Below the pieces are notes generated by a model. The model made no database searches, was not told the DNA's origin, and was given only the letters and a program-made list of their open reading frames with translations. Below, piece after piece: positions 42,527 through 50,644 of a DNA stretch of 64,000 nucleotides. The DNA comes from Opitutaceae bacterium (lineage in GTDB: Bacteria > Verrucomicrobiota > Verrucomicrobiia > Opitutales > Opitutaceae), in the NCBI GenBank assembly GCA_028284235.1, contig JANQSC010000071.1, positions 62,001 through 126,000 of the forward strand, in the 5' to 3' direction. Both the position numbers and the translations under genes were made by a program. Position 1 is the stretch's first letter. Every line of letters begins with the position of its first letter.

Positions 42527-44164
42527 TTATCGATCAATACGGACCACTCGTGATTGCTCGCCGCTTTTGTATGTGAGTTGCACGGTCATGTAGGCGGTAT
42601 TCGCGGGGAGAATTTGGTACAGCGGAAGCGTGGCATCGATTGGGGCGATTCCAGGGCCGTCGTAGGGAGCGAATTCGAGCGTCTGGTCCGGGGTTTCGGT
42701 GTCGATCCCGTATTGAATCGTTTCGATGGCGCCTCGGTAGGAAAGCAGGTGACTGAAATAGACGAGGAGGTTGCCTTCGTATTCGCGAAAGGACAACCAG
42801 CTGGTTTCGGTCATGGCGAGAATGCGCTGGTTGCCGTCGTCGCTTTCGCTCTTGCTTTTAAACTCGAACGCGAAGGGGCCGTGTTCTTGTCCCGATGTAT
42901 CCGTGTAGTGGATCTCAACGGTCGCGTCTTTCTGGTTACGCGGCAAGGTGAAGAACGTGACGGGCGCGGGTTGTCCAGTTTGCGGGTCGACATACGCGCT
43001 TTGGCCGGTGGATCGAGGCGGGCCTTCACCTTGAATGTTCCACTTGATTTCCCGGTGCGGCTCGAGGATTTGCACGTTCCCATTCCAGCCCGCGTTGTGG
43101 GCCATCCAGCTAAGCGATACGGGATTTGACAGTGCCGCGGCCGAGGGACCGGTCTGGAGACGATTGAGGCGGGTGTTGACGTCTTCACGCCATTCGGCAG
43201 CGAGCTCCTGATCGATCAAGTGCCGGAGGAGACCGCCCGAAGCGTCGGCATCGACGAAGGCATTCAGGTAACGCAATTCGCGTCGCTTGTCGGCGAGCGT
43301 TTGAGCGCCGAGGCGGCGTTCGGAATATTCCAAGCTCAGGTGATACGCGGCGGGAGCGAAATTTGAGTGGGACTCGTAGTAGTCGGTCAATTTTTGGATA
43401 CGCGTATCGGTGTTGAGGAGGAGGAGCTTGGCGAAATTGGCGGCTTCGCTGGGATTTTGGTAGGCGATTTCGTTGTAGGTTTCACGAGCGCCGGAGGTTC
43501 CTTCTTGTGTTTTCAGAAACGCGATGAAGCGGAGATGGGGATCCAGTTTGGGCTCGTCGCTCTTGAAATAGGCGATGTAGGCTCTGCGGGCGGCCGAGTA
43601 GTCGCCCTCCAGTTCGTGAATGCGGGCGTTGTGGTAGTGGTCTTCAGGTGACGCTGGACTAGCGATGATCCCGTCGCCCGACACGTTTTCGATACGGTCG
43701 GCGATCGCGCTAAGCGAATCGGCCATGGCTTCGGACTGCGATTCGATGCGATTGGTCGCGGCTTTGATTTCTTCGGTGTCTTCCTTGATGGAGTCGATTT
43801 TCTCTTCGATCATCCCGAGGGTTTCTTGAAGCTGGGCGACCGGTGGGACAACACTGGCGACAACGCCGATTTCTTCGGCCTCGTCTCCTGACTGAAGAAG
43901 AGTGAACAATCCCGATACTGCGGCAAGGGCGCCAGTGAGGAGAAAGGCCCCGATGAGATCGCGCTTTCCTTTGAAGTACAGGATCGCCACTACGATCATC
44001 GCCAAGAAGCTGGCGTAGAAGAGGTAGTCGATAAACGGGGCGATTGGCTGGAGCACGTCTGCGACGAGTCCGCCGAGGGTGCAAATCGATCCCGTGAACG
44101 CGAGGGAGGTTTTGCGAAAGCTCTGAAAGGCCTGCAAATTGGTGAGCGACTGCAAGTACTTCAT
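42527..44164 (-). CDS. Membrane-anchored coiled-coil/TPR-like protein, function unknown
   Basis: A 545-residue protein. The N-terminal membrane region has two or three TMs (FIDYLFYASFLAMIVVAILYF and DLIGAFLLTGALAAVSGLFTLL, about 45-95). A coiled coil (about 110-165: ETLGMIEEKIDSIKEDTEEI) follows, then a TPR-like helical stretch (about 170-330: ARIHELEGDYSAARRAYIAYF). A beta-rich C-terminal half includes two aspartate-rich sandwich-like segments (EIHYTDTSGQEHGPFAFEF). No family is recognised. Its start lies 43 bases downstream of the stop of the gene at 44208, on the same strand, so they form a probable two-gene operon. Confidence 0.6.
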   Translation of the reverse strand: MKYLQSLTNLQAFQSFRKTSLAFTGSICTLGGLVADVLQPIAPFIDYLFYASFLAMIVVAILYFKGKRDLIGAFLLTGALAAVSGLFTLLQSGDEAEEIGVVASVVPPVAQLQETLGMIEEKIDSIKEDTEEIKAATNRIESQSEAMADSLSAIADRIENVSGDGIIASPASPEDHYHNARIHELEGDYSAARRAYIAYFKSDEPKLDPHLRFIAFLKTQEGTSGARETYNEIAYQNPSEAANFAKLLLLNTDTRIQKLTDYYESHSNFAPAAYHLSLEYSERRLGAQTLADKRRELRYLNAFVDADASGGLLRHLIDQELAAEWREDVNTRLNRLQTGPSAAALSNPVSLSWMAHNAGWNGNVQILEPHREIKWNIQGEGPPRSTGQSAYVDPQTGQPAPVTFFTLPRNQKDATVEIHYTDTSGQEHGPFAFEFKSKSESDDGNQRILAMTETSWLSFREYEGNLLVYFSHLLSYRGAIETIQYGIDTETPDQTLEFAPYDGPGIAPIDATLPLYQILPANTAYMTVQLTYKSGEQSRVVRIDR

Positions 44165-44207
44165 GGATACGATGCGAGCGAGGGCGAGTGGCGAGGCCGC
44201 CGGTCTT

Positions 44208-45974
44208 TTAGTCGTCTATATTTTTCTTGAGGATCTGGGTGCCCTTGATGCGGCCCGAGAGGAACCACTCGTTGAGGTAGGTGGTCGTGTCGCCGCTGGT
44301 GTAGTACTTGAATGTGTTGTAGAAGAGGTAGTACTTGTCGCCGACTTTTTCGGCGGTAGTGGCTTGAAACTGATCCCACTCGTATTTGTAGGTGGTGAGG
44401 GTGAGGTAAGAGGACTGCGAGCGGATGTCGCCTTCTTTCTTTTCCAGATGGCGTATGTCGGAATTGATGACGAGAGCTTCGATGGGGTAGACGTCTTCAT
44501 AGTCGCCAGACGTCAGGGTTTCGCGGGCGACTTTGAGGAGTTTGCTGTCGGTGGACGCTTTTTTCGGCATACGGACGGAGTCGAGCATGCTGGCGAATCG
44601 AGTATCGAGCTCACTCTGTAGTGCGGTCGCTTCGGATTTCATGGTTCGCGCCAGGGCTTGCCCTTCCGCGTCGCCGATAGCGGCGAAGAGCAATGCGGCC
44701 CCATCGATATTGGTAACGATTTCGCCGATACGTTTTCCACGCTCGGCAAAACCGCCTTCTTGGACCAGCCGTTTGTCGTTTTTCGGATCGCGGAAGAACT
44801 CCATGAGGGACTGGTCGTGCGGAAGCGTGGCGCGGAGATTGGCGACGCTGTGATTGAGGTTTTCGGTGACGGTGCGGATTCGATCTTGCTGCCAGTAGAT
44901 GCGGGACTGAAGATTGTCCGGGGCGAAGGACGATCCGACGAGCGTCTGCAGGTAGGAGAGGTCTTGCTCGCTATCGGTCTTGATTCGGCGCGCGCGGTCG
45001 ATGAATTCGGTGACAATGCTCGGCTCGAAGGGGGCGGAAATCGATCCGGGGACGCGATTGGCGCGACTTCGGTCGTCGATCTCGGCGAGTTTCTCCTGGT
45101 AGTTGCCGAGCGATTGCTGGGCGCCGCGGGCGGTGGAAATTCGCTGGTCGAGGAGGTTGGAGATACTGTTGACGCGTACGGTGAGCCGGGCGACATCGGG
45201 ATGGTCGGGGCGATTGATCTTCTTCAGCTGCGCTTGGTAGTTCTGCATGCTGGACAAGTAGCGGGACTTGTAGTTGGGATCGAGCGCCTCGGCATCGGTG
45301 ACTCCGAGGAAATTTTCGATGGAGCCCTCGACTTGTCGCGCGAGTCGCTTGTAGGTGGAAAGCTGATATGACAGGAGTGGTTCCGCGTTGGGGTTGGCGC
45401 CGGGCGGAAGCGCGGCGGGCGCCCCGGGACCGCCCGCGGGAGTTTCGTTGGCTTTGTCGGCGATTGCTTGGTTGATTCGGTTGTAGGCTTTGGCGATCGC
45501 CGAATAGGAGGGATGCGACTTCGTAGTGACGGCGTTTATACGTGTGGCGACGTCTTTAAGTTCGTTGAGGTAGCGAATTCCGGTTGGGGTGTCGCCGGGT
45601 TTCATGGCTTGCAGCTTCTTGTCGAACGCGTCGAGTTCCGCCGCGATTTGAGCGATGGCCGGGTCGGGGGGAGCGCTGGAATTGCTATACTTTTCGGGGA
45701 TGCCGGTGTTGAGCTGGTTGTACCACGTGGCGGCTTTGGTCCAGGCGGGGTGCGTTTTGTCGGCGACTTTGCCGAGTCGTTGCCCGATTGGATTGAGCTC
45801 CTTCATGAGGGCTTGGGCGGTAGGAGCGTCGCCGGGGCGCATGGCTTCGTATTTCTTTTGTATCGCGCCCAACTTTTGAAGCGCTTCATTGACCGCGGGG
45901 TCAGGATGGGCGGGGGTTTGAGCGCTCGTTGTCGCGATCGTCAGGACAAGCGCGAACGCGAGCGCGAATCGCAT
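44208..45974 (-). CDS. Secreted protein with tandem internal repeats, function unknown
   Basis: A 588-residue protein with a signal peptide (MRFALAFALVLTIATTSAQ). Two 68-residue repeats follow, at about 25-92 and 104-171. They share the pattern DPA...AM(R/K)PGD(A/T)PT...EL...K(T/S)HP...YN..N..I. Residues about 201-280 show a weaker third unit (YLSSMQNYQAQLKKINRPDH). The rest is helical, with a C-terminal half that holds YEDVYPIEALVINSD and aromatic-rich YEWDQFQATTAEKVGDKYYL. A longer start at 46007 would add 11 residues. It is co-directional with the membrane protein at 42527. I recognise no known family. Confidence 0.65.
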   Translation of the reverse strand: MRFALAFALVLTIATTSAQTPAHPDPAVNEALQKLGAIQKKYEAMRPGDAPTAQALMKELNPIGQRLGKVADKTHPAWTKAATWYNQLNTGIPEKYSNSSAPPDPAIAQIAAELDAFDKKLQAMKPGDTPTGIRYLNELKDVATRINAVTTKSHPSYSAIAKAYNRINQAIADKANETPAGGPGAPAALPPGANPNAEPLLSYQLSTYKRLARQVEGSIENFLGVTDAEALDPNYKSRYLSSMQNYQAQLKKINRPDHPDVARLTVRVNSISNLLDQRISTARGAQQSLGNYQEKLAEIDDRSRANRVPGSISAPFEPSIVTEFIDRARRIKTDSEQDLSYLQTLVGSSFAPDNLQSRIYWQQDRIRTVTENLNHSVANLRATLPHDQSLMEFFRDPKNDKRLVQEGGFAERGKRIGEIVTNIDGAALLFAAIGDAEGQALARTMKSEATALQSELDTRFASMLDSVRMPKKASTDSKLLKVARETLTSGDYEDVYPIEALVINSDIRHLEKKEGDIRSQSSYLTLTTYKYEWDQFQATTAEKVGDKYYLFYNTFKYYTSGDTTTYLNEWFLSGRIKGTQILKKNIDD

Positions 45975-46144
45975 TGTCAGTGCGGATAGGGGTAGGGGGC
46001 GAGTCATGCTGTCTTTCTACCGATTTTCGCATGGGAGACAAATCCGAAGTGACAGGAATTTTGAAAGCGACAGTGAACGTCGCGCCGGGACGTAGCGATT
46101 CCAGGGTCGCCTTGGGAAGGAAACGCGCGCTAGCCTTGGCGTCG

Positions 46145-46966
46145 ATGGATAGAAGAGCGGTTTACGAGTTGCTGGAAAAACCGGGCGAGACGATTGAAAA
46201 AGGCGCTTGGCTTCGGTTCGGTTTGCTGGCGTTGATCGTCTTGAATGTCGTATTTGTTATTCTGCAAAGCGTGGAGGCGATCGACGCGCGTTTCAGCTCG
46301 TTTTTCTTTTGGTTCGAAGCCTTCTCGGCCGGGGTGTTTGCCATCGAGTACCTGGCGCGGGTTTGGGCGAGCGCCGAAGGAAGGCGGTATTCCGGAAGGT
46401 GGGGCCGGGTTCGCTACCTGGTTTCGCCTATGGCGGTGATCGATCTCATGGCTCTCGTGCCGTCGCTGCTTTCTATGGGAACGGTTGATTTGCGTTTCTT
46501 GAGGGCGGCGCGGCTTTTGCGACTGCTGCGAATTCTGAAGATTGGCCGCTATAGCAAAACTCTGAAGCGGTTCATTCTTGTGGCGATCGAGACGCGGACG
46601 GAGATGCTGCTTTCTGTATTGATGATGGCCCTACTGCTGCTGATTGCGTCCGGATTGATGTACAGTGTGGAGCGGGAGGCTCAGCCCAATGTGTTTTCGA
46701 GTATTCCGGCGGCGATGTGGTGGGCGATCGCGACGCTGACGACCGTTGGTTATGGCGACGTTTATCCGATTACGGCGATTGGCAGAGTAATCGCCTCGTT
46801 TGTGGCGGTGATCGGGATTGGGATGTTTGCTTTGCCAAGCGGCATTCTCTGCGCCGCGTTCCTCGAACGCATTCGGGAAGAGAAGGAGAGCGACGAGATT
46901 TGCCCGCACTGCCAAAAACCGATCAAGCTAGCGGTGGAGGAGAGCAGACAGAAAGAAAGAGGATAG
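46145..46966 (+). CDS. Voltage-gated-type potassium channel
   Basis: A 273-residue six-TM channel. S1 is WLRFGLLALIVLNVVFVILQ and S2-S3 include FFFWFEAFSAGVFAIEYLAR and AVIDLMALVPSLLSM. The S4 voltage sensor is LRFLRAARLLRLLRILKIGR with Arg at every third position. The pore loop carries the selectivity filter TLTTVGYGDVYP and S6 is VIASFVAVIGIGMFALPSGI. A C-terminal Cys pair (CPHCQK) recalls a small zinc-binding end. I chose ATG 46145 (MDRRAVYELLEKPG); the frame opens further upstream at 45929 and 46031. It is divergent from the secreted-repeat gene. Confidence 0.88.
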   Translation: MDRRAVYELLEKPGETIEKGAWLRFGLLALIVLNVVFVILQSVEAIDARFSSFFFWFEAFSAGVFAIEYLARVWASAEGRRYSGRWGRVRYLVSPMAVIDLMALVPSLLSMGTVDLRFLRAARLLRLLRILKIGRYSKTLKRFILVAIETRTEMLLSVLMMALLLLIASGLMYSVEREAQPNVFSSIPAAMWWAIATLTTVGYGDVYPITAIGRVIASFVAVIGIGMFALPSGILCAAFLERIREEKESDEICPHCQKPIKLAVEESRQKERG

Positions 46967-46982
46967 AGCTCTAGTAAATCGT

Positions 46983-47113
46983 GTTCGCGAAGCGATCCTG
47001 CTGGCGCAGCCATTTCGCCGCAGGCGACTGTCTGTTGAAACAGTGATTTCTTCGAAATCAAATCTCGCCCTGTCTCCGACCGGACGAGAGCAGGATCTCG
47101 CCAAGGCGAGAAC
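46983..47113. repeat. Family C hairpin-string repeat, copy 4
   Basis: Same order and orientation as the other copies. Distinct bases occur in the fourth hairpin (CTGTCTGTTGAAACAG) and the sixth (TCTCGCCC..CGAGA). It lies between the convergent channel and sulfatase genes, 17 bases after the channel stop. Confidence 0.85.
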
Positions 47114-47180
47114 ACGTTGAATCGGCTTACACTACGCTTTGGCAAGAGTGCCGGATTTTTGATTTAACGTGAATTCGTTG

Positions 47181-48578
47181 CTATTCGGCAGGGCCGGGCG
47201 GGTTCCAGGTGCCGAGGGGATCGAAGCGGGCGGGTTCGAGTTGGGAAGTCCACTGGTCGAGTTGTTCTTGCAGCGAGTCGGCTTTTTTCGGATTGGTTGA
47301 GAGGAGATTTTCGGATTCTCCTTTGTCGTTGGAAAGATCATACAACTCAGTTTGGTTTTCCTTGTTGAGGTCGACGAGCTTGTCGTGGCCTTGGCGAATG
47401 ACAGCGTGGTCTTTGTCGAACATTTGCCAAAAGAGAACGTCGTGGGGCTGGCCGGGGTTTGAGCCGTTGAGATAGGGAATGAGATTGACGCCGTCGAGCG
47501 GTCGGTCGCTGGCGATTTCAACTCCGGTTAGGACGGCCATGGTGCCGAGCATGTCCATAGAGCTGACCGGGTTGTCGTAGTCGATCCCAGACGGAATGGA
47601 ACCGGTCCAGCGGAAGGCGAAGGGGACGCGCATGCCGCCTTCGTAGACGGTGCCTTTGTTCGCTCGAAGCGGGGTATTGCGCGAGCCGTTGTTGCTCGCG
47701 CCTCCGTTGTCGGACAGGAAGAAAACGAGCGTGTCGTCGGCGAGTTCAAGCTGGTCGAGAGTGTCGAGCACGCGTCCGACGCCGTCGTCGACGGCGCTGA
47801 CCATGGCGGCGTAGGTGCGGCGAAGTTTGTCGTCTATATGGGCAAACCGATCGAGGTACTTCTGGCTGGCCTGCATGGGCGTGTGTGGGGCGTTGTAGCT
47901 GAGGAAGAGGAAAAAGGGCTTGTCCTGGTTTTTGACGATGAAGTCGACGGCTTCGTGGGAGAATTCGTCGGTCAGGTATTCGTCGGTTTCGACGCGGCGC
48001 TCGTTGCGGAGAATCTTGGTGTTGTACCAGCCGCCTTTTCGATCGACGTCCTCAATTGTTTGATACGTGAGGTCTTCCGGGAAGTAGCGATGGCCGCCGG
48101 CGACGAATCCGTAGAATTCGTCGAAGCCGCGGACGTTGGGGCGGAATTTCGGGTGGGTGCCGAGGTGCCATTTGCCGACGTAGCCGCTGTGGTAGCCGAC
48201 TTTTTTGAGGATTTCCGCGATATTCTCTTCTTCGAGCGGGAGGCCGGCGTTTTCATCCCAGGGATTCAAGGTCGGGTTGCGACGATAGCCGAATCGGCCC
48301 TGATAGCGGCCGGTGATCATTCCGGCCCGGCTGGGGGAGCAAACGGGGTAGGTGACGTAGCCGTTGGTGAAGCGAACGCCTTCATGGGCGATTCGATCGA
48401 TATGAGGCGTGGGGATGTCTTCGCAGCCGTTGAATCCGACGTCGGCGTAGCCTTGGTCGTCAGTCAGGATGATGACGAGGTTGGGTTTTGAATTCTGATT
48501 CTCGGGTGATTGGTTTGGGGCGCAGGCAGCTAGTATGATAGCGGAGGTGGCGAGAAAAAGGAGTATAGTTGCTTTCAT
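47181..48578 (-). CDS. Lipoprotein S1-family sulfatase
   Basis: A 465-residue sulfatase. The lipobox is ILAAC (Cys19). The metal site reads NLVIILTDDQGYADVGFNGC, the formylglycine motif is C-S-P-S-R at Cys80 (YPVCSPSRAGMITGRYQGRF), followed by GYVGKWHLGTHPKF, FLFLSYNAPHTPMQ and VFFLSDNGGASNNG. Arylsulfatase A-like sulfatases of this length act on sulfated glycans in Planctomycetes and Verrucomicrobia. It probably acts outside the cytoplasm on a monosaccharide or oligosaccharide. It is upstream of no other gene but is co-directional with the genes at 48603 and 48916. Confidence 0.92.
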   Translation of the reverse strand: MKATILLFLATSAIILAACAPNQSPENQNSKPNLVIILTDDQGYADVGFNGCEDIPTPHIDRIAHEGVRFTNGYVTYPVCSPSRAGMITGRYQGRFGYRRNPTLNPWDENAGLPLEEENIAEILKKVGYHSGYVGKWHLGTHPKFRPNVRGFDEFYGFVAGGHRYFPEDLTYQTIEDVDRKGGWYNTKILRNERRVETDEYLTDEFSHEAVDFIVKNQDKPFFLFLSYNAPHTPMQASQKYLDRFAHIDDKLRRTYAAMVSAVDDGVGRVLDTLDQLELADDTLVFFLSDNGGASNNGSRNTPLRANKGTVYEGGMRVPFAFRWTGSIPSGIDYDNPVSSMDMLGTMAVLTGVEIASDRPLDGVNLIPYLNGSNPGQPHDVLFWQMFDKDHAVIRQGHDKLVDLNKENQTELYDLSNDKGESENLLSTNPKKADSLQEQLDQWTSQLEPARFDPLGTWNPPGPAE

Positions 48579-48602
48579 GGGATTGAGGTAGAAAATAGGT
48601 AT

Positions 48603-48890
48603 CTACTTTCGCCATTCGATGGCGGCGTAGATGGCGAGAACGACAATGGCGATGTTGAAACCGACCACTGGGATGGCGAGCAATCCTTGAGGATAGGCGA
48701 TGCCGAGGAGCTCGAGATCGACGAGAACAAGTAAAACGAGAACGCTGACAACGAGCGGAATCTCAGCGAGGTCCAAATTGCGGGCGAGGTCCTTTCTGTC
48801 TCGATCTATGAACCGTCGACGGGCGACAATCACGCCGCCAGTTAACGCGATTAGCATTGCGAGAAAGGTCCAATTCGAAAGTCCGTTCAC
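48603..48890 (-). CDS. Small membrane protein of unknown function
   Basis: A 95-residue protein with three hydrophobic segments: WTFLAMLIALTGGVIVA, IPLVVSVLVLLVLVDLELLG and LLAIPVVGFNIAIVVLAIYA. A basic loop (RRRFIDRDRKDLAR) follows the first. It is located between two sulfatase genes on the same strand with gaps of 24-25 bases, so it is likely part of their operon. No family was recognised. Confidence 0.6.
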   Translation of the reverse strand: MNGLSNWTFLAMLIALTGGVIVARRRFIDRDRKDLARNLDLAEIPLVVSVLVLLVLVDLELLGIAYPQGLLAIPVVGFNIAIVVLAIYAAIEWRK

Positions 48891-48915
48891 GTTGATAGGT
48901 CGAAGGTTGCCGCGA

Positions 48916-50436
48916 TTACTCCCTGATTTTGACGCCCATTTCGTTGGCCCAGTCGTACCAGGCTTGGGCGAGTCGTTTTGTGGTTTCCGGCTGGGTTTTG
49001 GCGAGATTGTTGGTTTCGGTTCGGTCGTTGGAGAGGTCGTAGAGCTCCCATTCTTTGACTAGCTTGTCCCAGACCGCTTTGACATCGCCTTCGCGGTAGG
49101 CGCGATTGCCGGTCCATTCCCAGGCCATGAAGTCGTGGCCAGGGCGTTTCTTTCCGCGAAATATAGGAAGCAAGGAGTGGCCTTCATTTGGAATGATAGA
49201 CTCGTTGGCGCGAGTTTCTGGATACGTGGATTCGGCGAGCTCGAGGAAGGTCGCCATGAAGTCGACAATATGCCCGGGCTCTTCGGTGATGGTGTTGGCC
49301 TCAATGTTGCCGGGCCACCAGGCGATCATGGGCGTATTGGACCCGCCCTCGTGCAGCCATTGCTTGTAGCGTCGGAAGGGGGCGTTTTGGGCCCATCCCC
49401 ATGCGGGGCCGACCGCGACATAGTCGTCGCCGGGTCCAGCGTGGCGCTCGTTGGGGTCGCGTCCGCCCGGTTCTTCGGCGCAGCCACCGTTGTCGGAGAG
49501 GAAGCAGATGAGGGTGTTGTCGTCGACCTTGAGTTCTTTCAGCGTTTGCATGAGTCGGCCGATGTTTTGGTCGACAGAATCGATCATCGCCGCGTAGACG
49601 GCCATGCGGTGGTCTTCGAACTCATGGTCAGCAGTTTCCCAGGAGTAGGCGCGAGAATCGGTTTCGGAAAACGCGTACTTTTTCGGGTCGATGAGGCCCA
49701 TTTCTATCTGGCGCTGGTAGCGTTGCTTGCGCAGTTCTTCCCAGCCCATGAGGTATTTGCCTTTGTACTTGGCGATGTCTTTGGGCTTGGCGTGCAGGGG
49801 ATAGTGCGGGGCGGTGTAGGTGATGTGGTGGAAGAAGGGACGGTCGGGATCTTCGGCTACGTTCTTGCGGATGGTGTCGATGGCGTGGGTAGTGAAGGCG
49901 TCGGTGGTGTAGTAGTCGTCGGGGAAGGAGGTGACGGGCTGGTCGTCGTGGCCGAAGACGCGGATGCGACTGCCTTTGTAGTCGGGGTCAGGCTGGAGGG
50001 GGTTGAAGAAATTGCAGGCGCCGTCGAGCAGTCCGTAGTAGTCCTGGAAGCCGCGCTTGTAAGGATGAGTCGTATCGCTGTGGCCAAGGTGCCATTTGCC
50101 GGAGAGGCCGGTGGCGTAGTCGGCGTCTTGAAGCGCCTCTCCGAGAGTGACCATATTGGTTTTGAGGAGGTCGCCCTGCCGGCGCGGCCAGAGGCCGGTG
50201 ACGAGCGAGGCCCGGGTGGTGGTGCACTTGGCGTTGTTGTAGAACTGGGTGAAGCGCATACCTTCGGCGGCGAGACGGTCGAGGTTCGGGGTGTGGACTT
50301 CGCCGCCGTAGCATCCGAGATCGCTCCAGCCCATGTCGTCGACCATGATGAGGATGATGTTGGGGCGGTCGTCGGCTTGGGCGAGGAAAGCGAGAAGGAA
50401 AACCGGAACGACCGAGAGTAGTTTACGGAGTTTCAT
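48916..50436 (-). CDS. Secreted S1-family sulfatase with non-standard formylglycine motif
   Basis: A 506-residue sulfatase with a signal peptide (MKLRKLLSVVPVFLLAFLAQ). Metal site: NIILIMVDDMGWSDLGCYGG. The active-site motif reads C-T-T-T-R at Cys71 (NNAKCTTTRASLVTGLWPRR), so the third position is Thr rather than the usual Pro or Ala of the C-x-P/A-x-R core. GKWHLGH, HHITYTAPHYPLHA and CFLSDNGGCAEEPGG are intact. It resembles the sulfatase at 36345 in domain order (the YKGKYLMGWEELRKQRY segment matches YKGKYDAGWDALREERY). It seems to be the first gene of the 48.6-50.4 kb unit. Confidence 0.9.
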   Translation of the reverse strand: MKLRKLLSVVPVFLLAFLAQADDRPNIILIMVDDMGWSDLGCYGGEVHTPNLDRLAAEGMRFTQFYNNAKCTTTRASLVTGLWPRRQGDLLKTNMVTLGEALQDADYATGLSGKWHLGHSDTTHPYKRGFQDYYGLLDGACNFFNPLQPDPDYKGSRIRVFGHDDQPVTSFPDDYYTTDAFTTHAIDTIRKNVAEDPDRPFFHHITYTAPHYPLHAKPKDIAKYKGKYLMGWEELRKQRYQRQIEMGLIDPKKYAFSETDSRAYSWETADHEFEDHRMAVYAAMIDSVDQNIGRLMQTLKELKVDDNTLICFLSDNGGCAEEPGGRDPNERHAGPGDDYVAVGPAWGWAQNAPFRRYKQWLHEGGSNTPMIAWWPGNIEANTITEEPGHIVDFMATFLELAESTYPETRANESIIPNEGHSLLPIFRGKKRPGHDFMAWEWTGNRAYREGDVKAVWDKLVKEWELYDLSNDRTETNNLAKTQPETTKRLAQAWYDWANEMGVKIRE

Positions 50437-50644
50437 AAGCGGGCAAAATTTGAACGAAGGGACAGTGATTGCAATTTACCTGAAAGGCACGACTTTTTGA
50501 CCTTTGGGATCAGCGAGCCGTATTGAGACCGTTGCGATCGAATCGCATTCAACGGCCCATGGGCGCGTGATGCGTCTTTCAAATTAAGTTTCCAATCTGA
50601 AGCGATCCAGTGGAATATGGGGAGTGAACCACTCTTATCAACCT

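Noticed and set aside
39323-47113. Short reading frames through the family C repeats
   Set aside because: Similar peptides recur only because the DNA repeats; hairpin structure, not coding, explains the conservation.
49135-50421. 428-codon plus-strand frame antisense to a sulfatase
   Set aside because: The sulfatase on the minus strand has all catalytic motifs; the plus-strand product is a Val/Gly-rich shadow.
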